A DNA stretch of 64,000 bases from Pseudomonas lini. GTDB taxonomy: Bacteria > Pseudomonadota > Gammaproteobacteria > Pseudomonadales > Pseudomonadaceae. Within the stretch, counting starts at the first letter, position 1. Every line of letters begins with the position of its first letter. A program made the position numbers and the translations under genes. Location of the stretch: NCBI RefSeq assembly GCF_964063345.1, contig NZ_OZ061318.1, positions 1,550,001 to 1,614,000 of the forward strand, read 5' to 3'. Positions 19,146-29,395 of this stretch are shown here, one piece after another. A model generated the notes under the pieces. It ran no database searches. It was not told where the DNA came from and was given only the letters and a program-made list of their open reading frames with translations.

Positions 19146-20084
19146 TCAGGCCAGCGCTGCACGGGCGGCAGCGAAAGCGTCTGGGGTATTGAGGTTAGAG
19201 GTCGACACGCCTTCGGCGCAACGTTTGTTCAAACCGGCAAGTACTTTGCCAGGGCCGCATTCGACCAGTTCGGTCGCGCCCTTGGCTGCCAGCGCCTTGA
19301 CCGACTCGACCCAGCGTACAGGCTTGTAGAGCTGTTCGAGCAGATCGCGCTTGAGGGTTTCCAGATCCGCCGGCACATTGGCGCTGACGTTCTGTACTAC
19401 AGGAATCTGCGGCGCCTGCCAGTCGATCGCGGCGATCGACTCGGCGAACCGCTCGGCGGCTGGGCGCATCAATTCGCAATGGGACGGCACGCTGACCGGC
19501 AATGGCATGGCGCGCTTGGCGCCACGTGCCTTGCAGCCTTCGATGGCGCGCTCGACCGCAGCCTTGGCGCCAGCGATGACTACCTGGCCCGGGGAGTTGA
19601 AGTTCACCGCGCTAACCACTTCGCCTTGTGCCGCTTCGGCACAGGCTGCCAGCACATCGGCGTCTTCCAGACCAAGGATTGCGGCCATGCCGCCCTGCCC
19701 GGCCGGAACAGCCTCTTGCATCAACTGACCGCGACGCTCTACCAGCTTCACCGCGTCGCCCAGGCTCAGACTGCCTGCAGCCACCAGGGCGCTGTATTCG
19801 CCCAGGCTGTGACCGGCAACGTAAGCCGGACGCGCACCGCCTTCAGCCAGCCACAGGCGCCACAAGGCGATTGAGGCGGTCAGAATGGCCGGCTGGGTTT
19901 TATCGGTTTGATTGAGTTGTTCTTCCGGCCCTTGCTGGGTCAGTGCCCACAGGTCGTAACCCAGAGCATCGGAAGCTTCTTTGAATGTTTCGAGGACCAC
20001 CGGATGTTGCGCGCCCAACTCGGCCAGCATGCCGAGGGACTGCGAACCCTGTCCTGGAAAGACGAATGCGAGGGAAGCAGACAT
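19146..20084 (-). CDS. fabD: Malonyl-CoA:ACP transacylase FabD
   Basis: A 312-residue acyltransferase loading malonate onto ACP. FPGQGSQ near the start, catalytic Ser in GHSLGEYSAL (about residue 92), and the His of VPSHCELM are the expected active-site pieces. It lies 124 bases after plsX and just before fabG. Confidence 0.97.
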   Translation of the reverse strand: MSASLAFVFPGQGSQSLGMLAELGAQHPVVLETFKEASDALGYDLWALTQQGPEEQLNQTDKTQPAILTASIALWRLWLAEGGARPAYVAGHSLGEYSALVAAGSLSLGDAVKLVERRGQLMQEAVPAGQGGMAAILGLEDADVLAACAEAAQGEVVSAVNFNSPGQVVIAGAKAAVERAIEGCKARGAKRAMPLPVSVPSHCELMRPAAERFAESIAAIDWQAPQIPVVQNVSANVPADLETLKRDLLEQLYKPVRWVESVKALAAKGATELVECGPGKVLAGLNKRCAEGVSTSNLNTPDAFAAARAALA

Positions 20085-20208
20085 GTAACAAGCCCCTAAT
20101 GATCTTGTCGTCGGAGAATGACGTCCCGTTTCTGGAACGCAAGAAACTCACAGTTGGATGGCCCATTGAACTGAGCGGTCACATTTAAGCATTGTCCGAC
20201 GAAAACGC

Positions 20209-21219
20209 CTAAGGCAACAAATCTTCCAGGCGCCCGTGAAGCCGTTCCGGCAGGTTTTCCTGGATCTCGATCAACGCGCGCTGAATCGCACTCTGAAAAC
20301 CCTGCACCCCCGCCGAACCGTGGCTTTTCACGACAATTCCCTGCAAACCGAGGAAACTTGCGCCGTTATGACGTGCCGGCGCCAGTTCGGCCTGCAAGCG
20401 TTTCATCAGCGGCAGCGCCAATGCGCCCACCACTTTCGACGCGAGATTTTTCTTGAACAACGCCTCAATGCGCCCGGCAATCATGGTCGCCAGACCTTCG
20501 CTGGACTTGAGCAGGATATTGCCGACAAAGCCGTCACACACCACCACATCCGCTTCGCCACGGTACAAACCGTCACCTTCGACAAACCCGATGTAGTTGA
20601 TGCCGCGAGCACTCTGCAACAAGGTGGCCGCCAGCTTGACCTGCTGATTGCCCTTGATGTCTTCAGTGCCGATGTTCAGCAATGCGACCCTTGGGCGAAC
20701 GATGCCCAGGGTTTCTGCCGCGACCGAGCCCATCACGGCAAACTGCAATAAGTGCTCGGCGCTGCAATCGACATTGGCACCCAGATCGAGCAACTGGCAA
20801 TAGCCCTTCTGCGTCGGAATGGCCGCGATCATTGCCGGCCGATCGATGCCCGGCAAGGTCCTGAGCACAAACCGTGACAACGCCATCAGCGCACCGGTAT
20901 TACCCGCACTGACGCAGGCCTGGACCTTGCCGTCTCGCAACAACTCCAGCGCCACGCGCATCGACGAATCGGGCTTGCCGCGCAAGGCCTGGGCAGGCTT
21001 TTCGTCCATGGTGATGACTTCGGACGCCGGCGCAATCGACAGGCGCGCGCGATCCACAGCCGATTGGCTGGCGAGCAGTTCTTCAAGAAGGGAGGGTTGA
21101 CCGACGAGGGTCAGGTGCAGCGAGGGCGTAGCAGACAGACAAGCAAGGCTGGCCTGAACAATGCTGCGGGGACCGAAGTCCCCGCCCATTGCGTCAATCG
21201 CGATGACTTGAGCGGACAA
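20209..21219 (-). CDS. plsX: Phosphate acyltransferase PlsX
   Basis: A 336-residue enzyme converting acyl-ACP to acyl-phosphate for phospholipid synthesis. It starts [14 protein letters not shown], as in all PlsX proteins, and has DLGANVDC and [15 protein letters not shown]. The gene is three bases after rpmF, the widely kept yceD-rpmF-plsX arrangement. Confidence 0.96.
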   Translation of the reverse strand: MSAQVIAIDAMGGDFGPRSIVQASLACLSATPSLHLTLVGQPSLLEELLASQSAVDRARLSIAPASEVITMDEKPAQALRGKPDSSMRVALELLRDGKVQACVSAGNTGALMALSRFVLRTLPGIDRPAMIAAIPTQKGYCQLLDLGANVDCSAEHLLQFAVMGSVAAETLGIVRPRVALLNIGTEDIKGNQQVKLAATLLQSARGINYIGFVEGDGLYRGEADVVVCDGFVGNILLKSSEGLATMIAGRIEALFKKNLASKVVGALALPLMKRLQAELAPARHNGASFLGLQGIVVKSHGSAGVQGFQSAIQRALIEIQENLPERLHGRLEDLLP

Positions 21220-21222
21220 GGA

Positions 21223-21405
21223 TTACTCGTCAGCGCCCTTGTCGATCACTTTACGGCCACGGTATACGCCTTCTGGCGATACGTGGTGACGCAGGTGAAC
21301 TTCACCGGTGGTTTTTTCTACAGACAGGGTGCTAGCCTCGAGAGCGTCGTGCGAACGACGCATGTCACGGGCAGAGCGGGATTTTTTGTTCTGCTGAACA
21401 GCCAT
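21223..21405 (-). CDS. rpmF: 50S ribosomal protein L32
   Basis: A 60-residue basic protein starting [20 protein letters not shown], typical of L32. The zinc cysteines found in some L32 forms are absent, as in the gammaproteobacterial type. It lies between yceD and plsX, coupling ribosome and lipid synthesis. Confidence 0.97.
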
Positions 21406-21418
21406 AATTGATTAACTC

Positions 21419-21946
21419 CTAAACGTTTGGGTCACGCTTTAACTGCGCCAATACACTGAACGGGTTGGACCGCGTTACCTCGTCCTCGCTCGGTTCGGGC
21501 TCATCGAGACCCGCCGGCTGCTGGCATTCTTCCGGATGATGAGCAGGCACAATGGGCAAGGCGAGCAGAAGCTCCTCCTCGATCAGTGACTGCAGATCCA
21601 AAGGATCTTCGCCCAGTTCCAGCACGTCATAACCTTTCGGCAACGACTGGGTATTCGCACCCTCCTTCACCACAGCATAACTGCATTCGCTATGGATCGG
21701 CAGGGTGACCAGCTCAAGACAACGCTGGCAAACCATTTTGACTTCGGTGTCGATAAAGCTGTGAATTACCACAGATTTACGTTCATCTCGTTCAAAAACG
21801 AATTTAGCCTGCACCGTACCGACAGTATCGGAAAGCGGGTCGCAGAGTCTCTCCAAATCGGCCAGCAGCAGTTCACCTTGAAGGGTGGTGCCACGGTCAG
21901 CCAATTTGCGCGGGTCAACGTGAGGTGGAATCGGGTCATTCAACAT
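21419..21946 (-). CDS. yceD: YceD/DUF177-family 23S rRNA accumulation protein
   Basis: A 175-residue acidic protein of the DUF177 family. The CQRCLELVTLPI motif with two cysteines and the C-terminal ENPFSVL-like stretch (here SNPFSVLAQLKRD) are characteristic. In E. coli it is needed for normal 23S rRNA amounts. It is the first gene of the yceD-rpmF-plsX unit, divergent from maf across 105 bases. Confidence 0.92.
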   Translation of the reverse strand: MLNDPIPPHVDPRKLADRGTTLQGELLLADLERLCDPLSDTVGTVQAKFVFERDERKSVVIHSFIDTEVKMVCQRCLELVTLPIHSECSYAVVKEGANTQSLPKGYDVLELGEDPLDLQSLIEEELLLALPIVPAHHPEECQQPAGLDEPEPSEDEVTRSNPFSVLAQLKRDPNV

Positions 21947-22051
21947 AGGCGCAGCATTATAGGGATGCCCCCAGCCATGTCAAAGGAAATTCAGCCCTGT
22001 CCGTCACTTGCAAGCCTCGCTAGAATTCGCGCCTGCTCTTTGGAGATGCGC

Positions 22052-22630
22052 ATGCTGCCTTTATTACTCGCTTCAAGCTCGACCTATCGCCGGGAATTGC
22101 TGGCCCGCTTGCAGCTGCCGTTCACCTGCAGCTCGCCGGATATCGACGAAAGCCATCGCCCCGACGAGTCAGCCGCCGAACTGGTAAAGCGCCTCGCCGA
22201 AGAAAAAGCCCGCGCACTTGCCGGCAGTCATCCAGCCCATCTGATCATCGGCTCGGATCAGGTCGCCGTACTCGGCGAGCGGATTATCGGCAAACCTCAC
22301 ACTTTCGAAAAGGCCCGCGAACAACTGCTGGCATCCAGCGGCGCCAGCGTGACCTTCCTGACCGGCCTGGCAGTGCTCAATAGCCAGACCGGCCACTGCC
22401 AGGTCGACTGCGTGCCCTTTACCGTACACATGCGCACACTCGACGCAGCGCGCATCGAACGCTACCTGCGCGCCGAACAGCCCTATGACTGCGCTGGCAG
22501 CTTCAAGGCCGAAGGTTTGGGGGTGAGCCTGTTTCAAAGCACCGAAGGCCCTGACGCCACCAGCCTGATCGGCCTGCCGTTGATTCGCTTGATCGATATG
22601 CTGTTGGTTGAAGGTGTACAAATACCCTGA
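22052..22630 (+). CDS. maf: Maf-family nucleotide pyrophosphatase
   Basis: A 192-residue house-cleaning NTP pyrophosphatase. MLPLLLASSSTYRRELL holds the conserved SxSxxR motif, ESHRPDES and IIGSDQVAVLGERIIGKP hold the catalytic acidic residues, and CAGSFKAEGLG closes the site. The start at 22052 is six bases after GGAG; an ATG two codons earlier is possible and the much longer open frame upstream is antisense to yceD. The sequence resembles the YceF type. Confidence 0.93.
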   Translation: MLPLLLASSSTYRRELLARLQLPFTCSSPDIDESHRPDESAAELVKRLAEEKARALAGSHPAHLIIGSDQVAVLGERIIGKPHTFEKAREQLLASSGASVTFLTGLAVLNSQTGHCQVDCVPFTVHMRTLDAARIERYLRAEQPYDCAGSFKAEGLGVSLFQSTEGPDATSLIGLPLIRLIDMLLVEGVQIP

Positions 22631-22638
22631 AGACAAAA

Positions 22639-22659
22639 AACCGACCACGCAGGTCGGTT
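22639..22659. terminator. Terminator between convergent maf and sppA
   Basis: AACCGACC pairs with GGTCGGTT around a short loop; A-rich sequence precedes and T residues follow. It can end transcripts from both sides. Confidence 0.75.
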
Positions 22660-22678
22660 TCTGTATGCATCCAGGCAA

Positions 22679-23668
22679 TCAGCGCAACGACGGACCCTGA
22701 AAGCCCATCCACATCGCCAAATGCTCAGCCACACTGGCGCCGAGCTTTTTCGAGAAGCGATCGAATGGCGATTCCTCAACAGTGAAATCCACCAGTTCTT
22801 TCTCGCCGATCACATCACGCGCAACCGAACTGGCATTGCCCAGACCATCGATCAAGCCCAGCGACAGCGCCTGCTCGCCGGACCAGACCAGCCCGGAGAA
22901 CAGCTCCGGATGATCTTTATCCTTCAGACGATCACCACGGCCCTTCTTGACGCTGCTGATGAACTGCTGATGAGTGGTATCGAGTACGCTCTGCCAGAAC
23001 TGGGTTTCCGCGGGCTTCTGCGGCTGGAACGGATCAAGGAATGATTTGTGCTCGCCAGAGGTGTAGGTACGACGCTCGACACCCAACTTCTCCATGGTCC
23101 CGACAAAACCGTAACCGGCCGCCGTCACACCAATGGAACCCACCAGGCTCGCCTTGTCGGCGTAGATCTGATCCGCCGCGCTAGCAATGTAATAGGCACC
23201 GGAAGCGCCCAGATCCGAGATCACCGCATAAACCTTGGTATCCGGATTCAAGCCGCGCAAACGACGGATCTCGTCGTAGACATAACCCGACTGCACCGGA
23301 CTACCGCCCGGGCTGTTGATCCGCAGAATCACACCCTTGACCTTCTTGTCCTCGAAGGCTGCACGCAGACTGCCGACGATATTGTCGGCACTGGCCGGCT
23401 CTTTGTCGGCAATCATACCCGTCACATCGATCAGCGCCGTGTAGCCAGAGCCGAGGCTCGCGCCTTTCTCCATGCCTATCAGCGGCGATAACAGAATCAA
23501 CGCGCCGAGCAGGTACAAAAAAGTCAGCGACTTGAAGAATATTCCCCAGCGACGGGACCGGCGCTGCTCCTGCACACCAGCCAGCAGGGTTTTTTCCAGC
23601 AGCTTCCAGCTTTTCTCGTCACCGCTTTCCGCACTCGCCTTGGCGGGCGCCTTCCATTCGTCGGTCAT
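22679..23668 (-). CDS. sppA: S49-family signal peptide peptidase SppA
   Basis: A 329-residue inner-membrane serine peptidase, short SppA form. After about 45 charged residues comes one membrane segment (SLTFLYLLGALILLSPLIG), then the S49 domain with RINSPGGSPVQSG, the catalytic serine in DLGASGAYYIASAAD and the lysine in YTSGEHKSFLDPF. It degrades cleaved signal peptides. The start at 23668 was chosen because the extra 23 codons overlap the HAD gene end. Confidence 0.9.
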   Translation of the reverse strand: MTDEWKAPAKASAESGDEKSWKLLEKTLLAGVQEQRRSRRWGIFFKSLTFLYLLGALILLSPLIGMEKGASLGSGYTALIDVTGMIADKEPASADNIVGSLRAAFEDKKVKGVILRINSPGGSPVQSGYVYDEIRRLRGLNPDTKVYAVISDLGASGAYYIASAADQIYADKASLVGSIGVTAAGYGFVGTMEKLGVERRTYTSGEHKSFLDPFQPQKPAETQFWQSVLDTTHQQFISSVKKGRGDRLKDKDHPELFSGLVWSGEQALSLGLIDGLGNASSVARDVIGEKELVDFTVEESPFDRFSKKLGASVAEHLAMWMGFQGPSLR

Positions 23669-23694
23669 GCCATGTACCCCAGCAAAAAAACCAA

Positions 23695-24357
23695 TTAGAC
23701 CCGCTGATTCAGCCAGGCGTGCAACTCTGAAAAACAATCAATGGCCAGTCTCGGCTCAAATAGCTTCAAGGCGTCGATCGATTGAGCGCCATAGCTGACC
23801 GCCACTGAGTCCATGCCCGCATTACGCGCCATCTGCAGGTCGAACGACGAATCGCCGACCATCAGCGCCTGCTCCGGACGAACCTCGCAATGGGCGAGAA
23901 TCTGCTCAAGCATCAGCGGATGCGGCTTACTGGCGGTTTCGTCAGCAGCACGAGTGATATCGAAATAATCTTCCCAGCCGTGAGACTTAAGCACCCGATC
24001 CAGCCCACGACGAGCCTTGCCGGTCGCCACTGCCAGATGATACCCCTCGACACGAAACGCTTCGAGAGACTCGATAACGCCCTCAAACAGTGGCGAAGGC
24101 ACGGCCTCCGCCGCAATGTAGTGATCCGCATAGTGCTGACGGAATGCCATTAGCTCGGCGTCGCCAATCTCGGGATACAGCGTGCGAATCGCTTCCGGCA
24201 AGCCCAGACCGATAATGCCTTTGACAGCAAAATCATCACGCAACTGAAAACCGGACCGCTCGGATGCAACATGCATCGCCTCGACAATCCGACCAATGGA
24301 GTCAGCGAGCGTGCCGTCCCAATCGAAAATCAGCAGCTTGTAATCAGTAGGGCGCAC
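23695..24357 (-). CDS. HAD-family hydrolase (phosphoglycolate phosphatase-like)
   Basis: A 220-residue HAD superfamily phosphatase with nucleophile motif [10 protein letters not shown] (Asp at about 11 and 13), motif II VATGK, motif III lysine in [10 protein letters not shown] and motif [17 protein letters not shown]. It overlaps rluC by 14 bases and precedes sppA by 26. Substrate is unknown; Gph-like enzymes act on phosphoglycolate and similar small phosphoesters. Confidence 0.9.
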   Translation of the reverse strand: MRPTDYKLLIFDWDGTLADSIGRIVEAMHVASERSGFQLRDDFAVKGIIGLGLPEAIRTLYPEIGDAELMAFRQHYADHYIAAEAVPSPLFEGVIESLEAFRVEGYHLAVATGKARRGLDRVLKSHGWEDYFDITRAADETASKPHPLMLEQILAHCEVRPEQALMVGDSSFDLQMARNAGMDSVAVSYGAQSIDALKLFEPRLAIDCFSELHAWLNQRV

Positions 24358-25306
24358 TCAATCGCTCCACGGTTTTGGCCCACATCTCGTCGACCGGCGC
24401 CTGCAACTTGAGCTCGCCACCATCAGGCAGCGGCACGGTCAACATGTAGGCATGCAGGAACAGGCGCTTGCCACCCAGATCACGAATCTCTTTGCTGAAG
24501 CCCTCATCGCCGTACTTGGTATCACCAGCGATGCAATGCCCCGCATGCAGAGTATGGACGCGAATCTGGTGAGTGCGGCCGGTGATCGGCTTGGCTTCGA
24601 TCAAGGTCGCGAAGTCGCCAAAACGACGCAGGACCTTGAACACGGTCACAGACTCCTTGCCCTCCTCCTCGTCGACCTCGACCATGCGCTCGCCGGAGCG
24701 CAGATTGCTCTTGCCGAGCGACGCCCGGACTTGCTTGATCGAGGCCGCCCAGTTGCCACGGACCAGCGCCATATAGCGCTTATCGACGCCATCGCCGCGC
24801 AATGCCGTGTGCAAGTGGCGCAACATGCTGCGCTTCTTGGCGATCATCAACAGGCCGGACGTATCACGGTCGAGACGGTGAACCAGTTCGAGCTCTTTGC
24901 AATCGGGACGCAACTGACGAAAGGCTTCGATCACCCCGTAAGTCAGGCCGCTGCCGCCATGAACCGCAATGCCGCAAGGCTTGTTGATCACGATCAGCGC
25001 CTTGTCTTCGTAGACAATCGAGGCCTCGAGCCGCTGCAACAAACCCTGGGCCAATGGCACAGGCTCGTCACGCTCAGGCACGCGAACCGGCGGCACGCGC
25101 ACGATATCGCCCGCCTGCAGCTTGTATTCGGGCTTGATCCGACCTTTGTTCACCCGCACTTCGCCCTTGCGCAAAATGCGGTAAATCAAGGTCTTGGGCA
25201 CGCCTTTGAGCCGAGCGAGAAGGAAGTTATCAATACGTTGGCCGGCATATTCCGGCGAGACCTCCAGCAGTTGTACGGCTGGGGTCGAAGGGGCAGTAGT
25301 TGTCAT
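24344..25306 (-). CDS. rluC: 23S rRNA pseudouridine synthase RluC
   Basis: A 320-residue pseudouridine synthase. An S4 RNA-binding domain (residues about 18-80, [22 protein letters not shown]) precedes the catalytic domain with [15 protein letters not shown] holding the catalytic Asp, and [10 protein letters not shown]. It is divergent from rne, the usual rluC-rne arrangement of gammaproteobacteria. Confidence 0.95.
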   Translation of the reverse strand: MTTTAPSTPAVQLLEVSPEYAGQRIDNFLLARLKGVPKTLIYRILRKGEVRVNKGRIKPEYKLQAGDIVRVPPVRVPERDEPVPLAQGLLQRLEASIVYEDKALIVINKPCGIAVHGGSGLTYGVIEAFRQLRPDCKELELVHRLDRDTSGLLMIAKKRSMLRHLHTALRGDGVDKRYMALVRGNWAASIKQVRASLGKSNLRSGERMVEVDEEEGKESVTVFKVLRRFGDFATLIEAKPITGRTHQIRVHTLHAGHCIAGDTKYGDEGFSKEIRDLGGKRLFLHAYMLTVPLPDGGELKLQAPVDEMWAKTVERLSAPY

Positions 25307-25335
25307 GGCGTGGATGATAACAATTTTTTATGGAA

Positions 25336-25364
25336 TTGAAGCACTTAATCATTGCTGCTATAGT
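25336..25364 (+). promoter_or_regulatory. Sigma-70 promoter of rne
   Basis: TTGAAG (25336-25341) and TATAGT (25359-25364) are spaced by exactly 17 bases on the plus strand. This predicts transcription from about 25371, leaving a leader of about 640 bases before the rne start codon. No competing gene lies between. Confidence 0.75.
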
Positions 25365-25370
25365 CGCGAA

Positions 25371-26007
25371 CGCCGCCAAAAGCGGCCTGGACAGCGGAAC
25401 AACGGTCAAAAACCGGCCCTGACCAACGCAATTCACCAGGACGCGAGGCCGTCCTACGGGGCTTTCGCTACGTAACGGTGGAGTTTGCAGTTGTAACGAG
25501 CGCAGGTGACATAAGGCCTGAATCATGCCGCAAAGCAGAGTTTTCACTCGCCTTCCGAGCAAATATTCACGGCCAGTTCACAAAGTGCAGTCAGCTGCGA
25601 ACGACCCCGAGCGAACGCTTCGGAAACACCGCCTAAATTAGCCATGATGCGTGACTTCCCCTTTCGGAGCTCACGGTAAATGCCAACCCGCTGCGGATTC
25701 TGCGCGCGGCAGCACCCGAATTATCAGGGATACGTGTAGGGTGGAGATGCACAACCGCTGGACTGTGTAGCAATAGGCTTTATCAAGACGCTTCATCTCG
25801 TCCACAGCCGCCGGTTGATTCCTCCTCCTGACTGAGTGCTTAAGTAGCCACAGCAAGCAGGACGCGTACGTCGCGATGAAGGCCCACATTGGCCGGACCT
25901 CGCTGGACACGGGAATGGCCAACCACTCCCGACGCACCTGACACCGACCATGAGAAGTCGTGTGTGCCGAACGCCGTTTCCGGCAGCCCGGAAACCGACG
26001 GTACTAC
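25371..26007 (+). ncRNA. Long rne 5' leader (rne-II type autoregulatory element)
   Basis: There are about 700 bases between rluC and rne without a convincing ORF, yet with a near-consensus promoter at its start. RNase E controls its own mRNA through a structured leader in E. coli, and a Pseudomonas-specific leader structure called rne-II has been described by comparative genomics. Position and clade fit that element. Local G/C-rich inverted segments (for example around 25375-25400 and 25520-25560) support structure, but I could not fold it, so the boundaries within the leader are not determined. Confidence 0.65.
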
Positions 26008-29000
26008 ATGAAAAGAATGCTGATTAACGCAACTCAACCCGAAGAGTTGCGTGTTGCACTGGTAGATGGCCAGCGCCTCTACGACCTGGACATCGAATCC
26101 GGTGCACGCGAGCAGAAGAAGGCCAACATCTATAAAGGCCGGATTACTCGCATCGAACCAAGCCTTGAGGCTGCCTTTGTCGATTTCGGCTCTGAGCGCC
26201 ATGGCTTCCTGCCCCTCAAAGAAATCTCCCGCGAATACTTCAAGAAAGCCCCCGAAGGCCGCGTCAACATCAAGGACGTCCTGAGCGAAGGCCAGGAAGT
26301 CATCGTTCAGGTCGAAAAAGAAGAACGTGGCAACAAGGGCGCCGCCCTGACCACCTTCATCAGCCTGGCCGGTCGTTACCTGGTTCTGATGCCGAACAAC
26401 CCGCGTGCCGGCGGTATCTCCCGTCGCATCGAAGGTGAAGAGCGCAACGAACTGCGTGAAGCCCTGAACGGTCTGGTTGCCCCGGCCGACATGGGTCTGA
26501 TCGTTCGTACTGCCGGCCTTGGCCGCAGCAGCGAAGAAATGCAGTGGGACCTCGACTACCTGCTGCAACTCTGGACCGCCATCAAAGAAGCTTCGCTGGA
26601 TCGTTCCGCGCCGTTCCTGATCTACCAGGAAAGCAACGTGATCATCCGCGCCATCCGCGATTACCTGCGCCAGGACATCGGCGAAGTGCTGATCGACAGC
26701 GTTGAAGCCCAGGACGAAGCCCTGACCTTCATCCGCCAGGTGATGCCGCAGTACGCCAGCAAAATCAAACTGTACGAAGACAGCGTTCCGCTGTTCAACC
26801 GTTTCCAGATCGAAAGCCAGATCGAAACCGCTTTCCAGCGCGTCGTCGAACTGCCTTCCGGCGGCTCCATCGTTATCGATCCGACCGAAGCCCTGGTGTC
26901 CATCGACATCAACTCGGCGCGCGCCACCAAAGGCAGCGACATCGAAGAAACCGCCCTGCAGACCAACCTTGAAGCTGCCGAAGAAATCGCCCGTCAGTTG
27001 CGCTTGCGCGACATCGGCGGCCTGATCGTCATCGACTTCATCGACATGACCCCTGCCAAGAACCAGCGCGCCGTGGAAGAGAAAGTCCGCGAATGCCTGG
27101 AAGCCGACCGCGCTCGCGTGCAAGTCGGTCGCATCTCGCGCTTCGGCCTGCTGGAAATGTCCCGTCAGCGCCTGCGTCCATCGCTGGGCGAAAGCAGCGG
27201 CATCGTCTGCCCGCGTTGCAACGGCACCGGCATCATCCGTGACGTTGAATCGCTGTCGCTGGCGATCCTGCGCCTGATCGAAGAAGAAGCCCTGAAAGAC
27301 CGCACCGCCGAAGTTCGCGCACAAGTGCCGATTCCGGTTGCAGCTTTCCTGCTCAACGAAAAACGCAACTCGATCACCAAGATCGAACTGCGCACCCGTG
27401 CCCGCATCGTCATTCTGCCGAACGATCACCTCGAAACGCCGCACTTCGAAGTTCAGCGTCTGCGCGATGACAGCCCGGAAGCCAGCATCAACCAGTCCAG
27501 CTACGAAATCGCCGCTGCCGCTGCCGAAGTCGAAGAAGTCCAGCCAGCCGCCGCGACCCGCACCCTGGTTCGCCAGGAAGCCGCGGTCAAGACCGCTCCG
27601 GCCCGTGCCAACGCGCCGGTTCCGACCGAAGTCGCCGCTGCTCCGGTGGCTGCACCAGTTGCCGTAGCCCCAGAGCCAAGCCTGTTCAAAGGCCTGGTGA
27701 AGTCTCTGGTAAGCCTGTTTGCAACCAAGGAAGAGCCTGCTGCGCCGGTTGTGGTTGAAAAGCCAGCCACCGAACGCCCTGCTCGCAACGAAGAGCGTCG
27801 TAACGGCCGTCAGCAGAGCCGCAACCGTAACGGTCGCCGCGATGAAGAGCGCAAGCCTCGTGAGGAACGTGCACCGCGTGAAGAACGCGCACCACGTGAG
27901 CCACGCGAAGCCCGCGAAGAAGCTCCAGTAGTTGCCCAGGAACGCGCTCCGCGTGAAGAGCGCGCACCACGCGCCCCTCGTGAAGAACGTGCACCGCGCG
28001 CCCCGCGTGAAGATCGCAAGCCACGTGGCGAGCGTGAAGAACGTCCGGTTCGTGAACTGCGCGAGCCTCTGGATGCCGCTCCGGCCGCCGCTGCCAACGC
28101 TGAAGAGCGTCCAGCCCGTCAGCCGCGTGAAGAACGTGCTCCACGCCCACCGCGTGAAGAACGTCAGCCACGTACCGAGCCAGCCGCTGCTGCCGTTGCT
28201 GAAGAAGAGTTGACCACCAACGAAGAGCAACTGCAGGAAGACGGTCAGGAAGGCGCCGAAGGCGATCGTCCACGCCGCCGCTCCCGTGGCCAGCGTCGTC
28301 GCAGCAACCGTCGTGAGCGTCAACGCGATGCCAACGGCAACGTGATCGAAGGTTCGGAAGAGTCCGAATCGGCTGAAAACGCCGAAGTGCCAAGCGCTGC
28401 CGATCTGGCCGCCGGCCTGGCTGTTACCGCAGCCGTTGCCAGCTCCGTGATCAGCGCACCTGCTGAAGCACAAGCCAACGAGCAAGCTGAACGCGCCACT
28501 GCCGCCACGCAGGAAACCGCTCCGGTTGAAGCTCCAGTGGTTGAAGCGACCACGCCGGTGGAAGTCACTGCTTCTCCGGAAATCGAAGTGGCACCGGTTC
28601 GCGAGGCCCAGCCTGAAGTTGAAGCTGCCGCTGAGCCGGCCGTCGTCGCTGAACCGGTAGTTGCTGCAGAGCCTGTGGTTGAAGCGCCGGCTGAACCGGC
28701 CCGTGAAGTTCGCGAAGAACAAACCGCGTTCAACTGGGTCGCCGAGCCACCTGTAGCGGTCGAAGCTCCAGCGCCAGTCGCTGAAGCCCCGGTTGCTGAA
28801 GCCATGGTCTCCGAGCCAGTGGTTGCTGCTGCCGAGCCTGCTCCAGCAGTTGTTGAAGCGTCGGTTGTTGCCGAAGAGGCTGCACCGGTGGCCGAAGCCG
28901 CCCCTGCCAGCGCTCTGACCCCAAGTGGCCGTGCGCCGAACGACCCCCGTGAAGTACGTCGTCGCAAGCGTGAAGAAGAGCGTCTGCAGAAGGAAGCCGA

Positions 29001-29205
29001 ATTGGCTGCCACTGCTGCTCCGGCCGCCGTTGAGCCAGCACCGGTTGTTGCTGAAGTTGTCGAGGCAGCCCCTGCCCCGGTCGCTGAAGTCGATGCCGAG
29101 CCAGTTGAATCGGTGATCGACGAAGCACCGCGCTCCGTTCAGGAAGCGGTAGAGCAACACGAGCAAGCCCAGGAAAAAGAGCACGAGCCTAAACCTCTCG
29201 TCTGA
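26008..29205 (+). CDS. rne: Ribonuclease E
   Basis: A 1065-residue endoribonuclease, the scaffold of the RNA degradosome. The catalytic half has an S1 domain (about residues 35-120), the metal-binding aspartates in [15 protein letters not shown] and VIDFIDM, and the Zn-link cysteines in CPRCNGTG. The C-terminal half is unstructured: an arginine/glutamate-rich repeat (about 611-725), then long Ala/Pro/Val/Glu stretches, and a conserved [19 protein letters not shown] segment. The start at 26008 matches [22 protein letters not shown] of other RNase E proteins. A strong terminator follows. Confidence 0.96.
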   Translation: MKRMLINATQPEELRVALVDGQRLYDLDIESGAREQKKANIYKGRITRIEPSLEAAFVDFGSERHGFLPLKEISREYFKKAPEGRVNIKDVLSEGQEVIVQVEKEERGNKGAALTTFISLAGRYLVLMPNNPRAGGISRRIEGEERNELREALNGLVAPADMGLIVRTAGLGRSSEEMQWDLDYLLQLWTAIKEASLDRSAPFLIYQESNVIIRAIRDYLRQDIGEVLIDSVEAQDEALTFIRQVMPQYASKIKLYEDSVPLFNRFQIESQIETAFQRVVELPSGGSIVIDPTEALVSIDINSARATKGSDIEETALQTNLEAAEEIARQLRLRDIGGLIVIDFIDMTPAKNQRAVEEKVRECLEADRARVQVGRISRFGLLEMSRQRLRPSLGESSGIVCPRCNGTGIIRDVESLSLAILRLIEEEALKDRTAEVRAQVPIPVAAFLLNEKRNSITKIELRTRARIVILPNDHLETPHFEVQRLRDDSPEASINQSSYEIAAAAAEVEEVQPAAATRTLVRQEAAVKTAPARANAPVPTEVAAAPVAAPVAVAPEPSLFKGLVKSLVSLFATKEEPAAPVVVEKPATERPARNEERRNGRQQSRNRNGRRDEERKPREERAPREERAPREPREAREEAPVVAQERAPREERAPRAPREERAPRAPREDRKPRGEREERPVRELREPLDAAPAAAANAEERPARQPREERAPRPPREERQPRTEPAAAAVAEEELTTNEEQLQEDGQEGAEGDRPRRRSRGQRRRSNRRERQRDANGNVIEGSEESESAENAEVPSAADLAAGLAVTAAVASSVISAPAEAQANEQAERATAATQETAPVEAPVVEATTPVEVTASPEIEVAPVREAQPEVEAAAEPAVVAEPVVAAEPVVEAPAEPAREVREEQTAFNWVAEPPVAVEAPAPVAEAPVAEAMVSEPVVAAAEPAPAVVEASVVAEEAAPVAEAAPASALTPSGRAPNDPREVRRRKREEERLQKEAELAATAAPAAVEPAPVVAEVVEAAPAPVAEVDAEPVESVIDEAPRSVQEAVEQHEQAQEKEHEPKPLV
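27842..28180 (+). repeat. Degenerate tandem repeat in rne encoding EERAPR units
   Basis: This part of rne encodes many imperfect copies of a unit such as PREERAPR, written by variants of CGTGAAGAACGTGCACC. It forms the arginine-rich RNA-binding region of the RNase E scaffold. Copy number probably varies between strains. Confidence 0.8.
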
Positions 29206-29220
29206 TTCCATCGGGTACTA

Positions 29221-29258
29221 AAAAGCCCCGCCTGGTGATCCAGGCGGGGCTTTTTTTA
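29221..29258 (+). terminator. Terminator of rne
   Basis: AGCCCCGCCTGG pairs with CCAGGCGGGGCT around TGAT, followed by seven T residues. It is among the strongest terminators of the window. Confidence 0.95.
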
Positions 29259-29293
29259 TGTCCGTTGTAACGCCGGAAAACCGCGTTACCGTT

Positions 29294-29390
29294 CATCGCG
29301 GGCAAGCCACGCTCCCACAGGTTTTGTGTCGTTCAGAAAAGATTATGCTAGACGCAAAACCTGTGGGAGCGTGGCTTGCCCGCGATGGCG
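29294..29390. repeat. REPIN (paired REP palindromes)
   Basis: Two REP arms of about 33 bases, beginning at 29294 and ending near 29388, are reverse complements of each other with the same core as the copies at 6150 and 9510. The element lies between the rne terminator and the molybdenum operon. Confidence 0.9.
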
Positions 29391-29395
29391 GTGTG

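Noticed and set aside
25840-29211. 1123-codon open frame on the minus strand across rne
   Set aside because: It is antisense to the strongly recognisable RNase E and arises from GC-rich codon bias and the repeat region. The translation is Phe/Gly/Trp-rich low complexity with no domain.
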